Positions 15,286 through 24,320 are shown, counted from the stretch's first letter. The stretch: 38,883 nt of DNA from Deferrivibrio essentukiensis (GCF_020480685.1 NZ_JAJAFU010000023.1:1-38883), one strand, 5' to 3'. The notes: a model not told the origin generated them from the letters alone. Numbers and translations: made by a program.

Positions 15286-16262
15286 AAAAAATTAATGTTG
15301 TTGCACTTTTAAATTCAAGGATTGAGGCATATACTTTTGAGAAAAAGAGCGAAATTAGACTTACTTCTTTTTTGAGTACTGATATTAAAGATATTTTAGA
15401 GATAGAGAATGATGATCTGACTTTCTTGTTAAATATAGAAGATAAGTCCAAATACACTATTTTAGTAGATTGTTCCTATGAGGTGCTGAAAAACATATTT
15501 GTTTTCCCAAAGAACACTCCTGACTTAAAAAATAGACTATATGCAAATTTTAAAGAACGATATAATATATCTTTGGCAGACTATTATATTGACTTTATGT
15601 TCAGTGAGATTAGCGAAGAGATTGTAACCTATATCTGTGGTTCTCCAAGAAATTATGTAGATACTATTGCCAAGTTTCTGACAGAGAATAAATTCAAACT
15701 TTTGGCTTTAGAATCTGATATTGATGCCCTTGGAAGGGGGTTATATACGCCGGATGAAACAAGTCTTAAGATTCACGTAATGGATAATGAAATACTTATT
15801 ATGGTTACAAAAGGTAAAACACTATTAGCAGAAAGACTTGTTACGTTTGGATATAAAAATGTAATTGATAATTTTGCAAAACATGGTGGCATTGACTTTG
15901 AGCAGGCAAAGAGTCTGTTTGAATCTAAAGGTTTTTTTGATGAGGATATAAACGATTCAGAATCGGTGAATATGAAAGATGCGGTTATAGATTCTCTTGA
16001 TATGGTAGGGATAGAAGTCCAAAAAACACTTGATATGTTTTATCGCAGTTTTAAAAATGGGAAGGTTGATAAAATAATTATTTCAGGAAAATTTATAAAT
16101 GTTAATAAAGTAAATATTTATTTTACAAAACTGTTTAATATTGAAACAGAAATAGTGAATATTTTGCAGCAGATTTCTGTTGATGAAGATATGCAAGAGC
16201 TGTTAGCTGAGGCTACAGCACTTGAAATAGCTATTGGTGCAGCATTAAGGAGCAAATTTTGA
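15282..16262 (+). CDS. mshI: MshI/PilM-like actin-fold protein, probable ATA start
   Basis: 326 residues if it starts at ATA 15282. The reading frame is open back to 15073, but no ATG, GTG or TTG occurs in it before a TTG at 15372. Using that TTG would remove about 30 residues, including the first strand of the fold (KKINVVALLNSRIEAYTFE), and has no ribosome binding site. AGGGG at 15271-15275 is six bases upstream of ATA 15282, which overlaps the mshN stop as ATAA. The protein has the PilM-like ATPase-fold layout, including a central SLDMVGIEVQKTLDMF and a C-terminal glycine-containing helix. It would sit in the cytoplasm and bind the PilN-like partner encoded next. Confidence 0.72.
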   Translation: MKKINVVALLNSRIEAYTFEKKSEIRLTSFLSTDIKDILEIENDDLTFLLNIEDKSKYTILVDCSYEVLKNIFVFPKNTPDLKNRLYANFKERYNISLADYYIDFMFSEISEEIVTYICGSPRNYVDTIAKFLTENKFKLLALESDIDALGRGLYTPDETSLKIHVMDNEILIMVTKGKTLLAERLVTFGYKNVIDNFAKHGGIDFEQAKSLFESKGFFDEDINDSESVNMKDAVIDSLDMVGIEVQKTLDMFYRSFKNGKVDKIIISGKFINVNKVNIYFTKLFNIETEIVNILQQISVDEDMQELLAEATALEIAIGAALRSKF

Positions 16263-16843
16263 AGCTTTTTACAAACAAGACTTCAGCAAAAAGTGAGATT
16301 AACCTTTTACCCGAAAAATATAGATACGATATATTTAAAGGGGTAATCTTAAAAGTATCTGTTTTGATATTTATTTTCAATATTATTCTTATAAGTATGA
16401 TATATGTAGATAAAGTCTTTGAGCTTAAAGACCTAAAGAAAACTCACTTGTTTAAAAAAGGGGAGAATAATAAAATATTGGCTTTGAATGACAAGCTATT
16501 AAAATATCAGAATGAGAAACAAAGTTTGATAAAAGAATTGAATGCACTTAAAAGTATTGAAAATGAGATAAAAGAGGTTAAGTACAAGTCTAACTCTGCA
16601 CTTTATGATATAATTTCTTTGCTTGAGCTTTTGACAGGTAAAAATGAAATTGTAAATATGAGCTACGCCGGCGGGGTATTCAGGATTGAAGGTGTTTCAG
16701 ATAGTCCGAAAGAATTTTATAGATTTTACAGCATATTGGATAAAAGTAAAAGTATAGTTTCGGCTGACTTTCAAAGTCTTGAGAAAAAGGATGGAAGACT
16801 TAGCTTTTCTCTTATAGTTAAGATGAAGGGGATAGATGGATAA
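16259..16843 (+). CDS. PilN-like inner-membrane alignment protein
   Basis: 194 residues. It starts at TTG 16259, overlapping the mshI stop (TTGA). AAGGAG at 16247-16252 lies six bases upstream, so the TTG is well supported. The short cytoplasmic peptide contains EINLLPEKYR, the PilM-binding INLLP motif of PilN proteins. One transmembrane helix follows at about residues 31-48, then a coiled coil (about 60-105) and a small ferredoxin-like periplasmic domain. In MSHA loci this position is often annotated as a second MshI. It overlaps mshJ by eight bases. Confidence 0.78.
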   Translation: MKLFTNKTSAKSEINLLPEKYRYDIFKGVILKVSVLIFIFNIILISMIYVDKVFELKDLKKTHLFKKGENNKILALNDKLLKYQNEKQSLIKELNALKSIENEIKEVKYKSNSALYDIISLLELLTGKNEIVNMSYAGGVFRIEGVSDSPKEFYRFYSILDKSKSIVSADFQSLEKKDGRLSFSLIVKMKGIDG

Positions 16844-17381
16844 AATAAAGACCAGAGATATTATAATACTTACTGTATTATTAATTTTTTTAGTCGATTA
16901 TGTTTTTGTCCGCTATGTTTATGGGCCGATTAAGCAAGATATAAGTGCCACCAAAAATCAAATTATTGATTTGGATAATCAGATTGCTACAAATATAAGT
17001 ACATTCAATAATCTTATAAAAAACCCTGATGATTTAAAGAGACTACGCAAATCTTTAATGGAACAGAAGATTAAAAATATTTTACTGCATGAAAAGGTAA
17101 AAACTGCCGATGAGATTAGTGACATTCTAAAAACGTTTTTGTTGGAGAGTGGGATAGAGATTGACAAGGTAAGCCTTACCTCTTCCAATATCACTGATGG
17201 TATTTATACTTACGAGTTCCAGCTTAATTTTAGAACGAGTTCATTAAATCTGGTCAGGTTTATAGATAAGGTTGAAAATACTGTTAGTTTTATGGATATC
17301 TCTTCATACTCAATTAAAAATGGTACAAAATATATGGATGTTTCTATGAGTGTAAAAAGTAAGTACTTGGGAAAACAATGA
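16836..17381 (+). CDS. mshJ: MshJ/PilO-like inner-membrane protein
   Basis: 181 residues with the PilO plan: a short cytoplasmic N-terminus, one transmembrane helix at about residues 8-27 (IIILTVLLIFLVDYVFVRYV), a coiled coil at about 35-75 and a compact periplasmic domain. It would pair with the PilN-like protein to link the cytoplasmic ring to the secretin. AAGGGG precedes the ATG. Start and stop overlaps with both neighbours indicate coupled translation. Confidence 0.75.
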   Translation: MDKIKTRDIIILTVLLIFLVDYVFVRYVYGPIKQDISATKNQIIDLDNQIATNISTFNNLIKNPDDLKRLRKSLMEQKIKNILLHEKVKTADEISDILKTFLLESGIEIDKVSLTSSNITDGIYTYEFQLNFRTSSLNLVRFIDKVENTVSFMDISSYSIKNGTKYMDVSMSVKSKYLGKQ

Positions 17382-17728
17382 AATACTTTTTGATATTAAT
17401 ACTGCTGACAAGTTTTGCTATTGCCGGAGATTTTCTTATTACCGATACTTTGCCTGACAACTATAGATATTTGACGACCCTTAAGAGGTTTGAATTAAAA
17501 GAGACTTCTAAGCCGTCAATAGATACAGAAAAAAAAGAAAATGTTTCGATGATGATTTCTCTAACAGGGGTTTTTGAAATGAATAATAGATATTTTGCTA
17601 TTATTGATGATGAAATATATAATGAAGGTGACGTAGTTAAAGGGTATAAGATTATAAAAATTGAGCTTAATAGAGTAACATTCCTAAATAATGGGAAAAA
17701 GGTGGTAAAAGATGTCAGAGACAATTAA
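17378..17728 (+). CDS. mshK: MshK-like periplasmic protein
   Basis: 116 residues. A signal peptide (MKYFLILILLTSFAIAG) is cleaved near residue 16. The C-terminal half (SLTGVFEMNNRYFAIIDDEI followed by YNEGDVVKGYKIIKIELNRV) has the pattern of a GspC/PilP HR domain, which contacts the N0 domain of the secretin. There is no lipobox cysteine. It overlaps mshJ by four bases (ATGA) and mshL by 17. MshK is the matching position in Vibrio-type loci. Confidence 0.7.
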   Translation: MKYFLILILLTSFAIAGDFLITDTLPDNYRYLTTLKRFELKETSKPSIDTEKKENVSMMISLTGVFEMNNRYFAIIDDEIYNEGDVVKGYKIIKIELNRVTFLNNGKKVVKDVRDN

Positions 17729-18938
17729 AAGAAAAATAATCGTATTCATTATATTGTTATTTAGCTTTAGTCTGTATGCTGCTGAGGACAAAATCTCAGT
17801 AAATTTTAAAGATGCAGATATTAGGACAGTTATATCATCAATTGCCAAAACTAAAGAGCTCAATGTTATCATACCACCTACTATTTCCGGTAAAATATCA
17901 ATATATCTGAAAGATGTTACTTTTGAAGATGCTATGAAAAATATTACCGAAGCGTCAGGCATTACTTATAAAATTGATAATAACATACTATATGTGAATA
18001 AGGTAGGTGAAAGCAGTCTTGGAGATGCAGAAGATTTCTTTTATTACCCGAGGTATATAAATTTACAAAAGCTGTCAGAGATTTTAAAAAACTATATCTC
18101 TTCAAATGCTAAAATAGTTATAGATGATACAAGCGGCGCTCTTATAATAACAGACACCAAAACGAGGCTTAATAAGTTAAAAGAGATAATTGCAAAGGTA
18201 GATAAGCCTTTAAAGCAGGTACTTATAGAAGCAAAAATTGTGGAGATGTCTAAAAGTGGAAGCAGGGATTTGGGTATACAATGGGGGGCAAACTATAGTC
18301 CTAGCAGTACGAGCTACTATTTTCCTAACAGTGTTTCTGTGGGTGGTGGTGCCAGTGGTTATATGGTCAATTTACCTGTCACTGAGCCGGCGGGTGCATT
18401 GAATATTTTGTTAGGCTCGGCCACCGGGTCACTTTTGCTCGATGTAAGGCTGCAGGCTTTGGAAAAAAGTGGTGAGGCAAAGATAGTATCAGAGCCAAAA
18501 ATTGTAACGATGAATAATCAGCAAGCTCATATTGAAAGCGGTGTGGAGTTTAAATATAAAGTTACAACTACAGATACTACTGATATAGAAGAGGATGAGG
18601 CAAAACTTTTGCTTACAGTAACACCCCAAGTTACTCCTGATAATAATATCCTTCTTAATGTACAGGTTGAAAAAAGTGAACTTGACTTTACTCGAGAGGT
18701 TGATGGTTATCCGCTAAAGATTACAAGAAAAGCAGAAACATATCTTATGGTAAAAAATGGGGAGACAACAATTATTGGTGGGCTTAATCAAAAGTCTACT
18801 TCTAACAGTAACAGTGCGGTGCCATATCTCAGCAAGATACCGCTCTTGGGTACACTTTTTAAGAGTCAGTCAAAAGCAAGTACTCTTGATGAATTAATGA
18901 TATTTATAACACCGAAGATTATTGTAACGGGAAGTTAA
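17712..18938 (+). CDS. mshL: MshL secretin (outer-membrane pilus channel)
   Basis: 408 residues, shorter than many secretins. A signal peptide covers about residues 1-24 (IIVFIILLFSFSLYAA). Residues about 25-95 are an STN/N0-type domain (ISVNFKDADIRTVISSIAKT), then one N1-like repeat (about 110-165: YINLQKLSEILKNYISSNAK) and the secretin core from about 175 to the end. The core has VLIEAKIVEMS, KIVSEPKIVTMNN and the closing block VPYLSKIPLLGTLF plus ELMIFITPKII. It would form the ring through which the pilus leaves the outer membrane. It is the last gene of the pilus cluster. Confidence 0.92.
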   Translation: MSETIKRKIIVFIILLFSFSLYAAEDKISVNFKDADIRTVISSIAKTKELNVIIPPTISGKISIYLKDVTFEDAMKNITEASGITYKIDNNILYVNKVGESSLGDAEDFFYYPRYINLQKLSEILKNYISSNAKIVIDDTSGALIITDTKTRLNKLKEIIAKVDKPLKQVLIEAKIVEMSKSGSRDLGIQWGANYSPSSTSYYFPNSVSVGGGASGYMVNLPVTEPAGALNILLGSATGSLLLDVRLQALEKSGEAKIVSEPKIVTMNNQQAHIESGVEFKYKVTTTDTTDIEEDEAKLLLTVTPQVTPDNNILLNVQVEKSELDFTREVDGYPLKITRKAETYLMVKNGETTIIGGLNQKSTSNSNSAVPYLSKIPLLGTLFKSQSKASTLDELMIFITPKIIVTGS

Positions 18939-18979
18939 TTTAGAATATTTCAATATTTCTAACAATGTTTTATTTGACT

Positions 18980-19006
18980 TAAAGTTTCACTTGAATTAGT
19001 CGATTT
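18980..19006 (+). promoter_or_regulatory. sigma-28 (FliA)-type promoter of the chemotaxis receptor gene
   Basis: TAAAGTTT (18980-18987), exactly 11 bases, then GTCGATTT (18999-19006). The known sigma-28 consensus is TAAAGTTT-N11-GCCGATAA, so the -35 is perfect and five of eight -10 bases match. The leader contains a 6-bp hairpin (19049-19063) and a GGGGG ribosome binding site just before the ATG at 19078. Confidence 0.72.
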
Positions 19007-19077
19007 ATAATCCTATACTATCAACATAGACAAGCTTATGCTGTGTTTAACTATAACATAGTTTTAATGGGGGTTTT

Positions 19078-20867
19078 ATGGGGTTTTTTAAAAATATTTA
19101 TATTAGTCTTGAAAAGAAAATTTTTAACTCTATTACCAAAAAGTTAATAGGAAACTTCGGGTTTTTAATCTTTTTACATTTTATTTATGTAGTATCATTT
19201 TATATTTTTTCAAGCAAATTGCGATCTATACTTAAAAGTGTAAACATCAATGATGATATCCTAAAAAGTATATTTTCTTATCTTGATAATGTTTTTGTGC
19301 TATATGTAATAGTTATTAGTATTGGTGTGCTTTCAGTCTTTCTTATGATTTACTTTATGAGACACCTCATTGTAAGACCTGTCAAACTATTAGTACAAAG
19401 CTTTGATACAGTCAGTCATGGTGAAGGTGATTTGTCAGAGGATTTGCCTTGTGTTTCTTATGATGAATTTAGAACATTATCAGAAAGCTACAATAGATTT
19501 ATTAAGAGTATTAGAATATGCTATCAAGTGTCAGAGAAAATGGAGTCATTATCGCCGTTGAAAGTGCTAAGGTGCTTAAAAATATCAAAGATACAGAGCA
19601 AAGCACCAATGAGCAGAGTAATATGGCAGAATTGATATTTAACGCAAGTAATGAGGCAACTGCCGCTATCAATGAAGTGGCAGAAAATGCAAACTTTATC
19701 TCCGAATCTACAAAGAATAACCTTGAGGCCGCAAAAACATCATATAGCGGTATGTTGGATATAAAGAATAAAGTGCATCATGTTGATGAAAACCTCCAGA
19801 AGTTTAAAGCGACAACAGATGTATTAAGTAAAAATTCAGAAAAGATTATGGAAGTAACCAAGCTTATAAATGAAATATCTGATCAGACAAATTTACTTGC
19901 TTTAAATGCGGCAATAGAAGCAGCTCGTGCAGGTGAGCACGGGAGAGGGTTTGCCGTGGTCGCTGATGAGGTAAGGAAGTTGGCAGAAAAGGTAAAAGAT
20001 GCTACCTCCGAAATTTCAGAAAATATTAATAATATGAATAAAAATGTAATAGAAACCAAAAAAGGAACTGACAGTATTTATGAATTTGTAAAGGATACGA
20101 ATGAAGTTATTGAGCATTCGACCAATCAATTCAGTGCAATGATTTCAGATTTTGAAAATACTAGTGAGCAGCTTTTAAAGATTGCGTCAGCCATTGAGGA
20201 GATCTCCATAACAAACTCAGAAATTCACGAAAATGTCAATAAAATCAATGATATAAGCAGTGAAGTCGTTAGCAGAATGAGATTGTCTTTGGAAGCGACG
20301 AAGGTATTAAATGAAAAAACTGAAACTATGCAAGAGCTTGTCTCAAAATTTAGAGTTGGTGAGGGGAAAGTAGAGCAGATTATCTTAATTGGGGAAAAAT
20401 ACAGGAATATTTGCACCGAAAAGATAATAGATATAGCAAAAAATACTAATGTATTCGACAAAAACTACAAGCCTATACCAAATACAAATCCTACTAAGTA
20501 TTCAACAAGCTATGATTCATATTTTGAAAGGATATTAAGACCTATTTATGATGAAGCATTAAGAGAAATTCCTAAGGGGATTTTTGTCCTTTGTGTTGAT
20601 TCAAACGGATATGCTCCAACTCACTGCAGTAAATACGCTAAGCCATTAACCGGGAATTATGAAACTGACCTTGTAAATAGCAGAGATAAAAGAATATTTA
20701 ATGACTCTGTTGGATTAAGAGCTGCTAAAAGTCAAGCTAAGTTTCTACTTCAAACATATATGCGTGATACCGGAGAGATTATAGCTGATTTATCATTTCC
20801 GATATATATTCAAGGTAAACATTGGGGAGCAATAAGAATAGGACTTTCTCCTGAAGCATTGATATAA
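19078..20867 (+). pseudogene. methyl-accepting chemotaxis protein, interrupted by a one-base frameshift
   Basis: Two reading frames together make one receptor. The first (19078 to about 19515) gives two transmembrane helices with a very short periplasmic loop and a HAMP domain (RHLIVRPVKLLVQSFDTV). The second continues from about 19518 with [19 protein letters not shown], the conserved signalling hairpin ([20 protein letters not shown]) and a C-terminal cytoplasmic sensor-like domain of about 170 residues (from [14 protein letters not shown] to [14 protein letters not shown]), resembling a Cache-like module known at the C-terminus of other receptors. The break lies near 19510-19518, where one missing A in AGAATATG would restore RFIKSIRNMLSS. 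No slippery heptamer is present. It is either a real recent inactivation or a sequencing error. The sigma-28 promoter is intact. Confidence 0.85.
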
Positions 20868-20869
20868 AA

Positions 20870-20891
20870 AAGCGACCCTTTAGGGTCGCTT
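20870..20891. terminator. bidirectional terminator between the MCP gene and gap
   Basis: A perfect 10-bp stem (AAGCGACCCT against AGGGTCGCTT) has a two-base loop. It is flanked by an A-run on the left and a T/A-rich stretch on the right, and lies between two convergent stop codons. Confidence 0.85.
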
Positions 20892-20896
20892 ATAAT

Positions 20897-22333
20897 TTAT
20901 GCAGGAATAGTTTTGAGATTTACACCGGCGATTTCTTGTACAAGTCTTATTACCTGGTTACTGTAGCCATATTCATTGTCATACCAAAGATATAAAATGC
21001 ACTTATTACCATCTACGATGGTGGCTTCGCTATCCACAATGCATGCGTATCTTGAACCCACAAAATCGGAAGAAACAACCTCAGGAGAGTTAGTATAATC
21101 TATTTGATTTTGCAACGGAGAGTCCAGGGAAATATCTCTCAAATAAGAGTTTACATCTTTTTTAGTAGTTTGTTCTGCCAAATTTAATTGTAATACTGCC
21201 AAAGAAACGTTTGGTGTTGGGACACGTATGGCATTTCCCGTTAATTTCCCTTTTAATTCCGGTAAGGCTTTTGCCACAGCACTTGCTGCACCTGTTTCAG
21301 TAATTACCATATTTAAAGGTGCACTCCTTCCTCTTCTGTTTTTTTTGTGATAATTGTCCAACAAGTTTTGATCATTAGTATACGAATGACAAGTTTCAAT
21401 ATGCCCTGAGACAATACTGAACCTGTCATTTATAGCTTTTAAGACAGGGACAATGGCATTAGTTGTACAGCTTGCAGCTGAAAGTATCTTTTCGTTAGGG
21501 TCTATAGCACTATTGTTAACTCCATAAACAATATTTGGAATATCCCCTTTGCCTGGAGCTGTCAAAAGCACTTTAGATACCCCTTTTGCCTTTAAATGTT
21601 TGGAAAGACCTTCTCTATCTCTCCACTTGCCTGTATTATCAATGACTATTGCATCTTTTATCCCGTAGGATTCGTAATCTACATTTTCAGGAGAATCTGC
21701 GTAGATTACTTTTATCATCACACCGTTTGCTACCAAAGCATTTTCTTCTTCATCCACAATTATAGTCCCGTTAAACGGACCGTGCACAGAATCCCTTCTA
21801 AGAAGAGCAGCCCTTTTTACAAGATCATTATCTTTCCCTTTTCTCACAACTATTGCTCTAAGTCTGAGCTTGTCCCCTTTTCCGACTTTGTCAATTAATA
21901 TCCTTGCAAGGAGCCTTCCTATTCTGCCAAAGCCGTAAAGCACCACATCTTGCGGCTTATCAAGGACATTTTCACATTTACCCAAAACTTCAGATAATTC
22001 AGATTTTAAAAACTCTTCTAAATTATCAGCACCTGAATTGATAAATTTTGTAGTAAGTTTACCAATATCTAGTCTGCATGGGGAAATATTAAGGCTCTCT
22101 ACAGCCTTTACCACCGGGTAGGTTTCTCTGACAGACAGTTCATTTTCCAAAATCTGCCTTGCAAATCTGTGTTCTTTTAAAATTTCTATGGCAGTTTTGT
22201 TGACCAAAGGTTTCCCATAAAGGTATGATACTACGCTTCTTTCCCTGTAAAGCCTACCTATTAAAGGCAACATCTCTTCAGCAAGCATAAGCCTTTCGTT
22301 AAAGTCTTGAAAATATTGTGCTTCTTTGTTCAT
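20897..22333 (-). CDS. gap: glyceraldehyde-3-phosphate dehydrogenase, long form
   Basis: 478 residues, against about 335 for the usual glycolytic enzyme. The extra part is an N-terminal extension of about 130 residues, rich in helices and without an obvious known domain. The Rossmann fold then begins with VVLYGFGRIGRLLARIL near residue 130. The catalytic cysteine is in SAASCTTNAIVPVLKAI near residue 290, and the C-terminal WYDNEYGYSNQVIRLV block is intact. It catalyses the NAD(P)-dependent oxidation of glyceraldehyde-3-phosphate, or the reverse. Such long forms occur beside the short one in several bacteria. The ATG is preceded by AGAGG. It stands alone, facing the MCP gene. Confidence 0.9.
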   Translation of the reverse strand: MNKEAQYFQDFNERLMLAEEMLPLIGRLYRERSVVSYLYGKPLVNKTAIEILKEHRFARQILENELSVRETYPVVKAVESLNISPCRLDIGKLTTKFINSGADNLEEFLKSELSEVLGKCENVLDKPQDVVLYGFGRIGRLLARILIDKVGKGDKLRLRAIVVRKGKDNDLVKRAALLRRDSVHGPFNGTIIVDEEENALVANGVMIKVIYADSPENVDYESYGIKDAIVIDNTGKWRDREGLSKHLKAKGVSKVLLTAPGKGDIPNIVYGVNNSAIDPNEKILSAASCTTNAIVPVLKAINDRFSIVSGHIETCHSYTNDQNLLDNYHKKNRRGRSAPLNMVITETGAASAVAKALPELKGKLTGNAIRVPTPNVSLAVLQLNLAEQTTKKDVNSYLRDISLDSPLQNQIDYTNSPEVVSSDFVGSRYACIVDSEATIVDGNKCILYLWYDNEYGYSNQVIRLVQEIAGVNLKTIPA

Positions 22334-22463
22334 AAGGCAACCTCTTTTTATGTTATTAAAGTTATAAATGTAGTGTGAAATACTAAGCCCTGAGCTTTAT
22401 AAACCAAACTTCGGATAAACTCAACAACTTATCTTTTGCTAACAAATTTTCCCATAAGGTCGT

Positions 22464-23528
22464 TTAGACAATCTTTTTCCCTTTCATTTTATATACTATA
22501 GCCAAAATTTCGGCTACAGCTTTATAAAGAGACTCAGGGATTTCATCGCCAATCTCTACGGAGTTGAACAGTGAGCGAGCTATTGGCGGGTCTTCATGAA
22601 CCAAAACTCCATGCTCCTTGGCAAGCTCTCTGATTCTTAGCGCTATTAATCTTTGCCCTTTAGCGACCACTTTAGGCGCTCTATCTTTACCTGCCTCATA
22701 TTTGATTGCCACTGCATAATGTGTCGGGTTAGTAATTACTACGTCTGCTTTAGGGACTTCTTCCATCATCCTTTTTCTTGCCATCTCCATTTGCAGACTT
22801 CGAATTCTCCTTTTTATTAAAGGGTCCCCTTCCATCTGTTTGAATTCTTCTTTAACCTCCTGCTTTGTCATTTTCAAGTCTTCTTCGTATTGCCACTTTT
22901 GGTAAAAAAAATCTAATATAGCTAAAAAAAGCATGAGTAGAGCGATTTTAAATGACAGCTCAAAAATGATTTGCCCAAGGAAAGTGATACTGACCAGAGG
23001 GTCGGCATTGGCAAGGCTAATTATCTCACCTATTTTTGATTTAACTACCAAGTAAGCTACAAAACCAACCACAAATATTTTAAAAATAGATTTGACTAAC
23101 TCAACGAGACTCCTTTTTGAGAAAAGATTTTGCAACCCCTTAATTGGGTTAAGCCTGTCAAACTTTGGTTCCAAAGCTTTTGGAGTTACTATGAATCCAA
23201 ATTGTGCAATATTTGTAAGGACTCCTACAAAAATGAGAATTGCAAAAAGGGGTAAAACCACTTTTCCGCAAAACTTAAAAGATAATAACATAAGCAAGTA
23301 AATAGAGTCCTTGTTTAACTTAAAGTTTGAGTATTGTAGCATTTCCGTAAATAGCAACTTAAAGTCATCTATTATTATAGGGGTGTAAAAATACATAAAA
23401 AGGATACTCACCATAAGTATAAGTGCAGTGGAGAGTTCACGGCTTTTTGGGACATTCCCTTCTTCAACGGCCTTTTGTCTTCTTCGGGGGGTGGCCTGTT
23501 CCGTTTTATCAGAATCGGTTTCCGGCAT
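22464..23528 (-). CDS. flhB: flagellar type III export switch protein FlhB
   Basis: 354 residues. The N-terminus has the standard start (DKTEQATPRRRQKAVEEGNV), then four transmembrane helices, then the cytoplasmic domain with the autocleavage motif NPTH near residue 266 in ITNPTHYAVAIKY. Cleavage between Asn and Pro switches export from rod/hook to filament substrates. The downstream block ARSLFNSVEIGDEIPESLY is also typical. Its start shares one base with the fliR stop (TAATG), so the two are co-translated. It is the last gene of this short flagellar operon. Confidence 0.96.
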   Translation of the reverse strand: MPETDSDKTEQATPRRRQKAVEEGNVPKSRELSTALILMVSILFMYFYTPIIIDDFKLLFTEMLQYSNFKLNKDSIYLLMLLSFKFCGKVVLPLFAILIFVGVLTNIAQFGFIVTPKALEPKFDRLNPIKGLQNLFSKRSLVELVKSIFKIFVVGFVAYLVVKSKIGEIISLANADPLVSITFLGQIIFELSFKIALLMLFLAILDFFYQKWQYEEDLKMTKQEVKEEFKQMEGDPLIKRRIRSLQMEMARKRMMEEVPKADVVITNPTHYAVAIKYEAGKDRAPKVVAKGQRLIALRIRELAKEHGVLVHEDPPIARSLFNSVEIGDEIPESLYKAVAEILAIVYKMKGKKIV

Positions 23529-24307
23529 TATCCACCTAACATTTTAAAAATTGTCAATACGTTATTAAAAAAGTCATAAGTTATTATTTCAAAAACACTG
23601 TAAAAATATGTCATACTAAATATTACTACGATAAGACCTGCAGCAATCTGAATAGGAAAACCAACAATTAGAATGTTAATCTGCGGAACCAAACGTGCAA
23701 TAATACCCATTACTACATGAGTAATAATCAGTGTTACAAAGACGGGAGCGATTATTTTTAGTGCAATTATAAATATTTGAGAGAATAATTTCACGATAAA
23801 TATGTAAGAGCCGTTTGGGATTACAAATGAGCCTATTGGGACTACCTGCACACACTGGACAAGGGATTGAATAATCAATCTATGCCCGCCGATGCTTAAA
23901 AAAATCAAAATCATCACTATATTTTGAAACTGTGCAATGATAGACACTTGGGAATTAGTCTGAGGGTCAAGGACATTAACTACTCCAAATCCCATTTGAA
24001 AACCGATAATTTGCCCCCCAAATTGAACACCTACGAATAAAAATCTGCCTATCATTCCTATCATTATACCGATTAAAAGCTCTTTTATGATTATTAATAA
24101 TAGTAGCACAGTATTGATATTTGTAAAATTAACCACTGGAACAAGGTGATAAACTAATATGGCAAGTATAAGAGAGAAAAAAATCTTGACTCTATTATCA
24201 ATTATTGTGCTGCCAAAAAAAGGGGCGGTAAAGATAATGCCACTTATTCTTATGAATATTAAAAAGTAAAACACAAAGGAATTGGTTTGATTCAAAAAGT
24301 AAAACAT
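23528..24307 (-). CDS. fliR: flagellar export apparatus protein FliR
   Basis: 259 residues with about six hydrophobic helices and few charged residues, the normal size for FliR. Conserved blocks include RISGIIFTAPFFGS near the N-terminus, GMIGRFLFVGVQFGGQIIGF in the middle and RLVPQINILIVGFPIQIAAG near the C-terminus. It belongs to the core export gate with FliP and FliQ, which are not in this window. The ATG has CGGAGAA upstream. Two inverted repeats lie in front of the gene. Confidence 0.95.
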   Translation of the reverse strand: MFYFLNQTNSFVFYFLIFIRISGIIFTAPFFGSTIIDNRVKIFFSLILAILVYHLVPVVNFTNINTVLLLLIIIKELLIGIMIGMIGRFLFVGVQFGGQIIGFQMGFGVVNVLDPQTNSQVSIIAQFQNIVMILIFLSIGGHRLIIQSLVQCVQVVPIGSFVIPNGSYIFIVKLFSQIFIIALKIIAPVFVTLIITHVVMGIIARLVPQINILIVGFPIQIAAGLIVVIFSMTYFYSVFEIITYDFFNNVLTIFKMLGG

Positions 24308-24320
24308 TAATAATTCTCCG

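Noticed and set aside
16259-18938. Type II secretion or competence locus instead of a pilus
   Set aside because: The pilN/pilO/pilP-like genes and secretin would fit several systems, but MshD-, MshO- and MshQ-specific blocks upstream in the same operon point to the MSHA type.
19518-20867. Second half of the chemotaxis receptor as an independent gene
   Set aside because: It starts inside the HAMP-to-signalling linker, has no ribosome binding site and continues the first half exactly in another frame.
22334-22463. Promoter or small RNA between gap and flhB
   Set aside because: A TATAAC-like -10 exists on the minus strand for gap, but no acceptable -35 or hairpin was found, so nothing was annotated.
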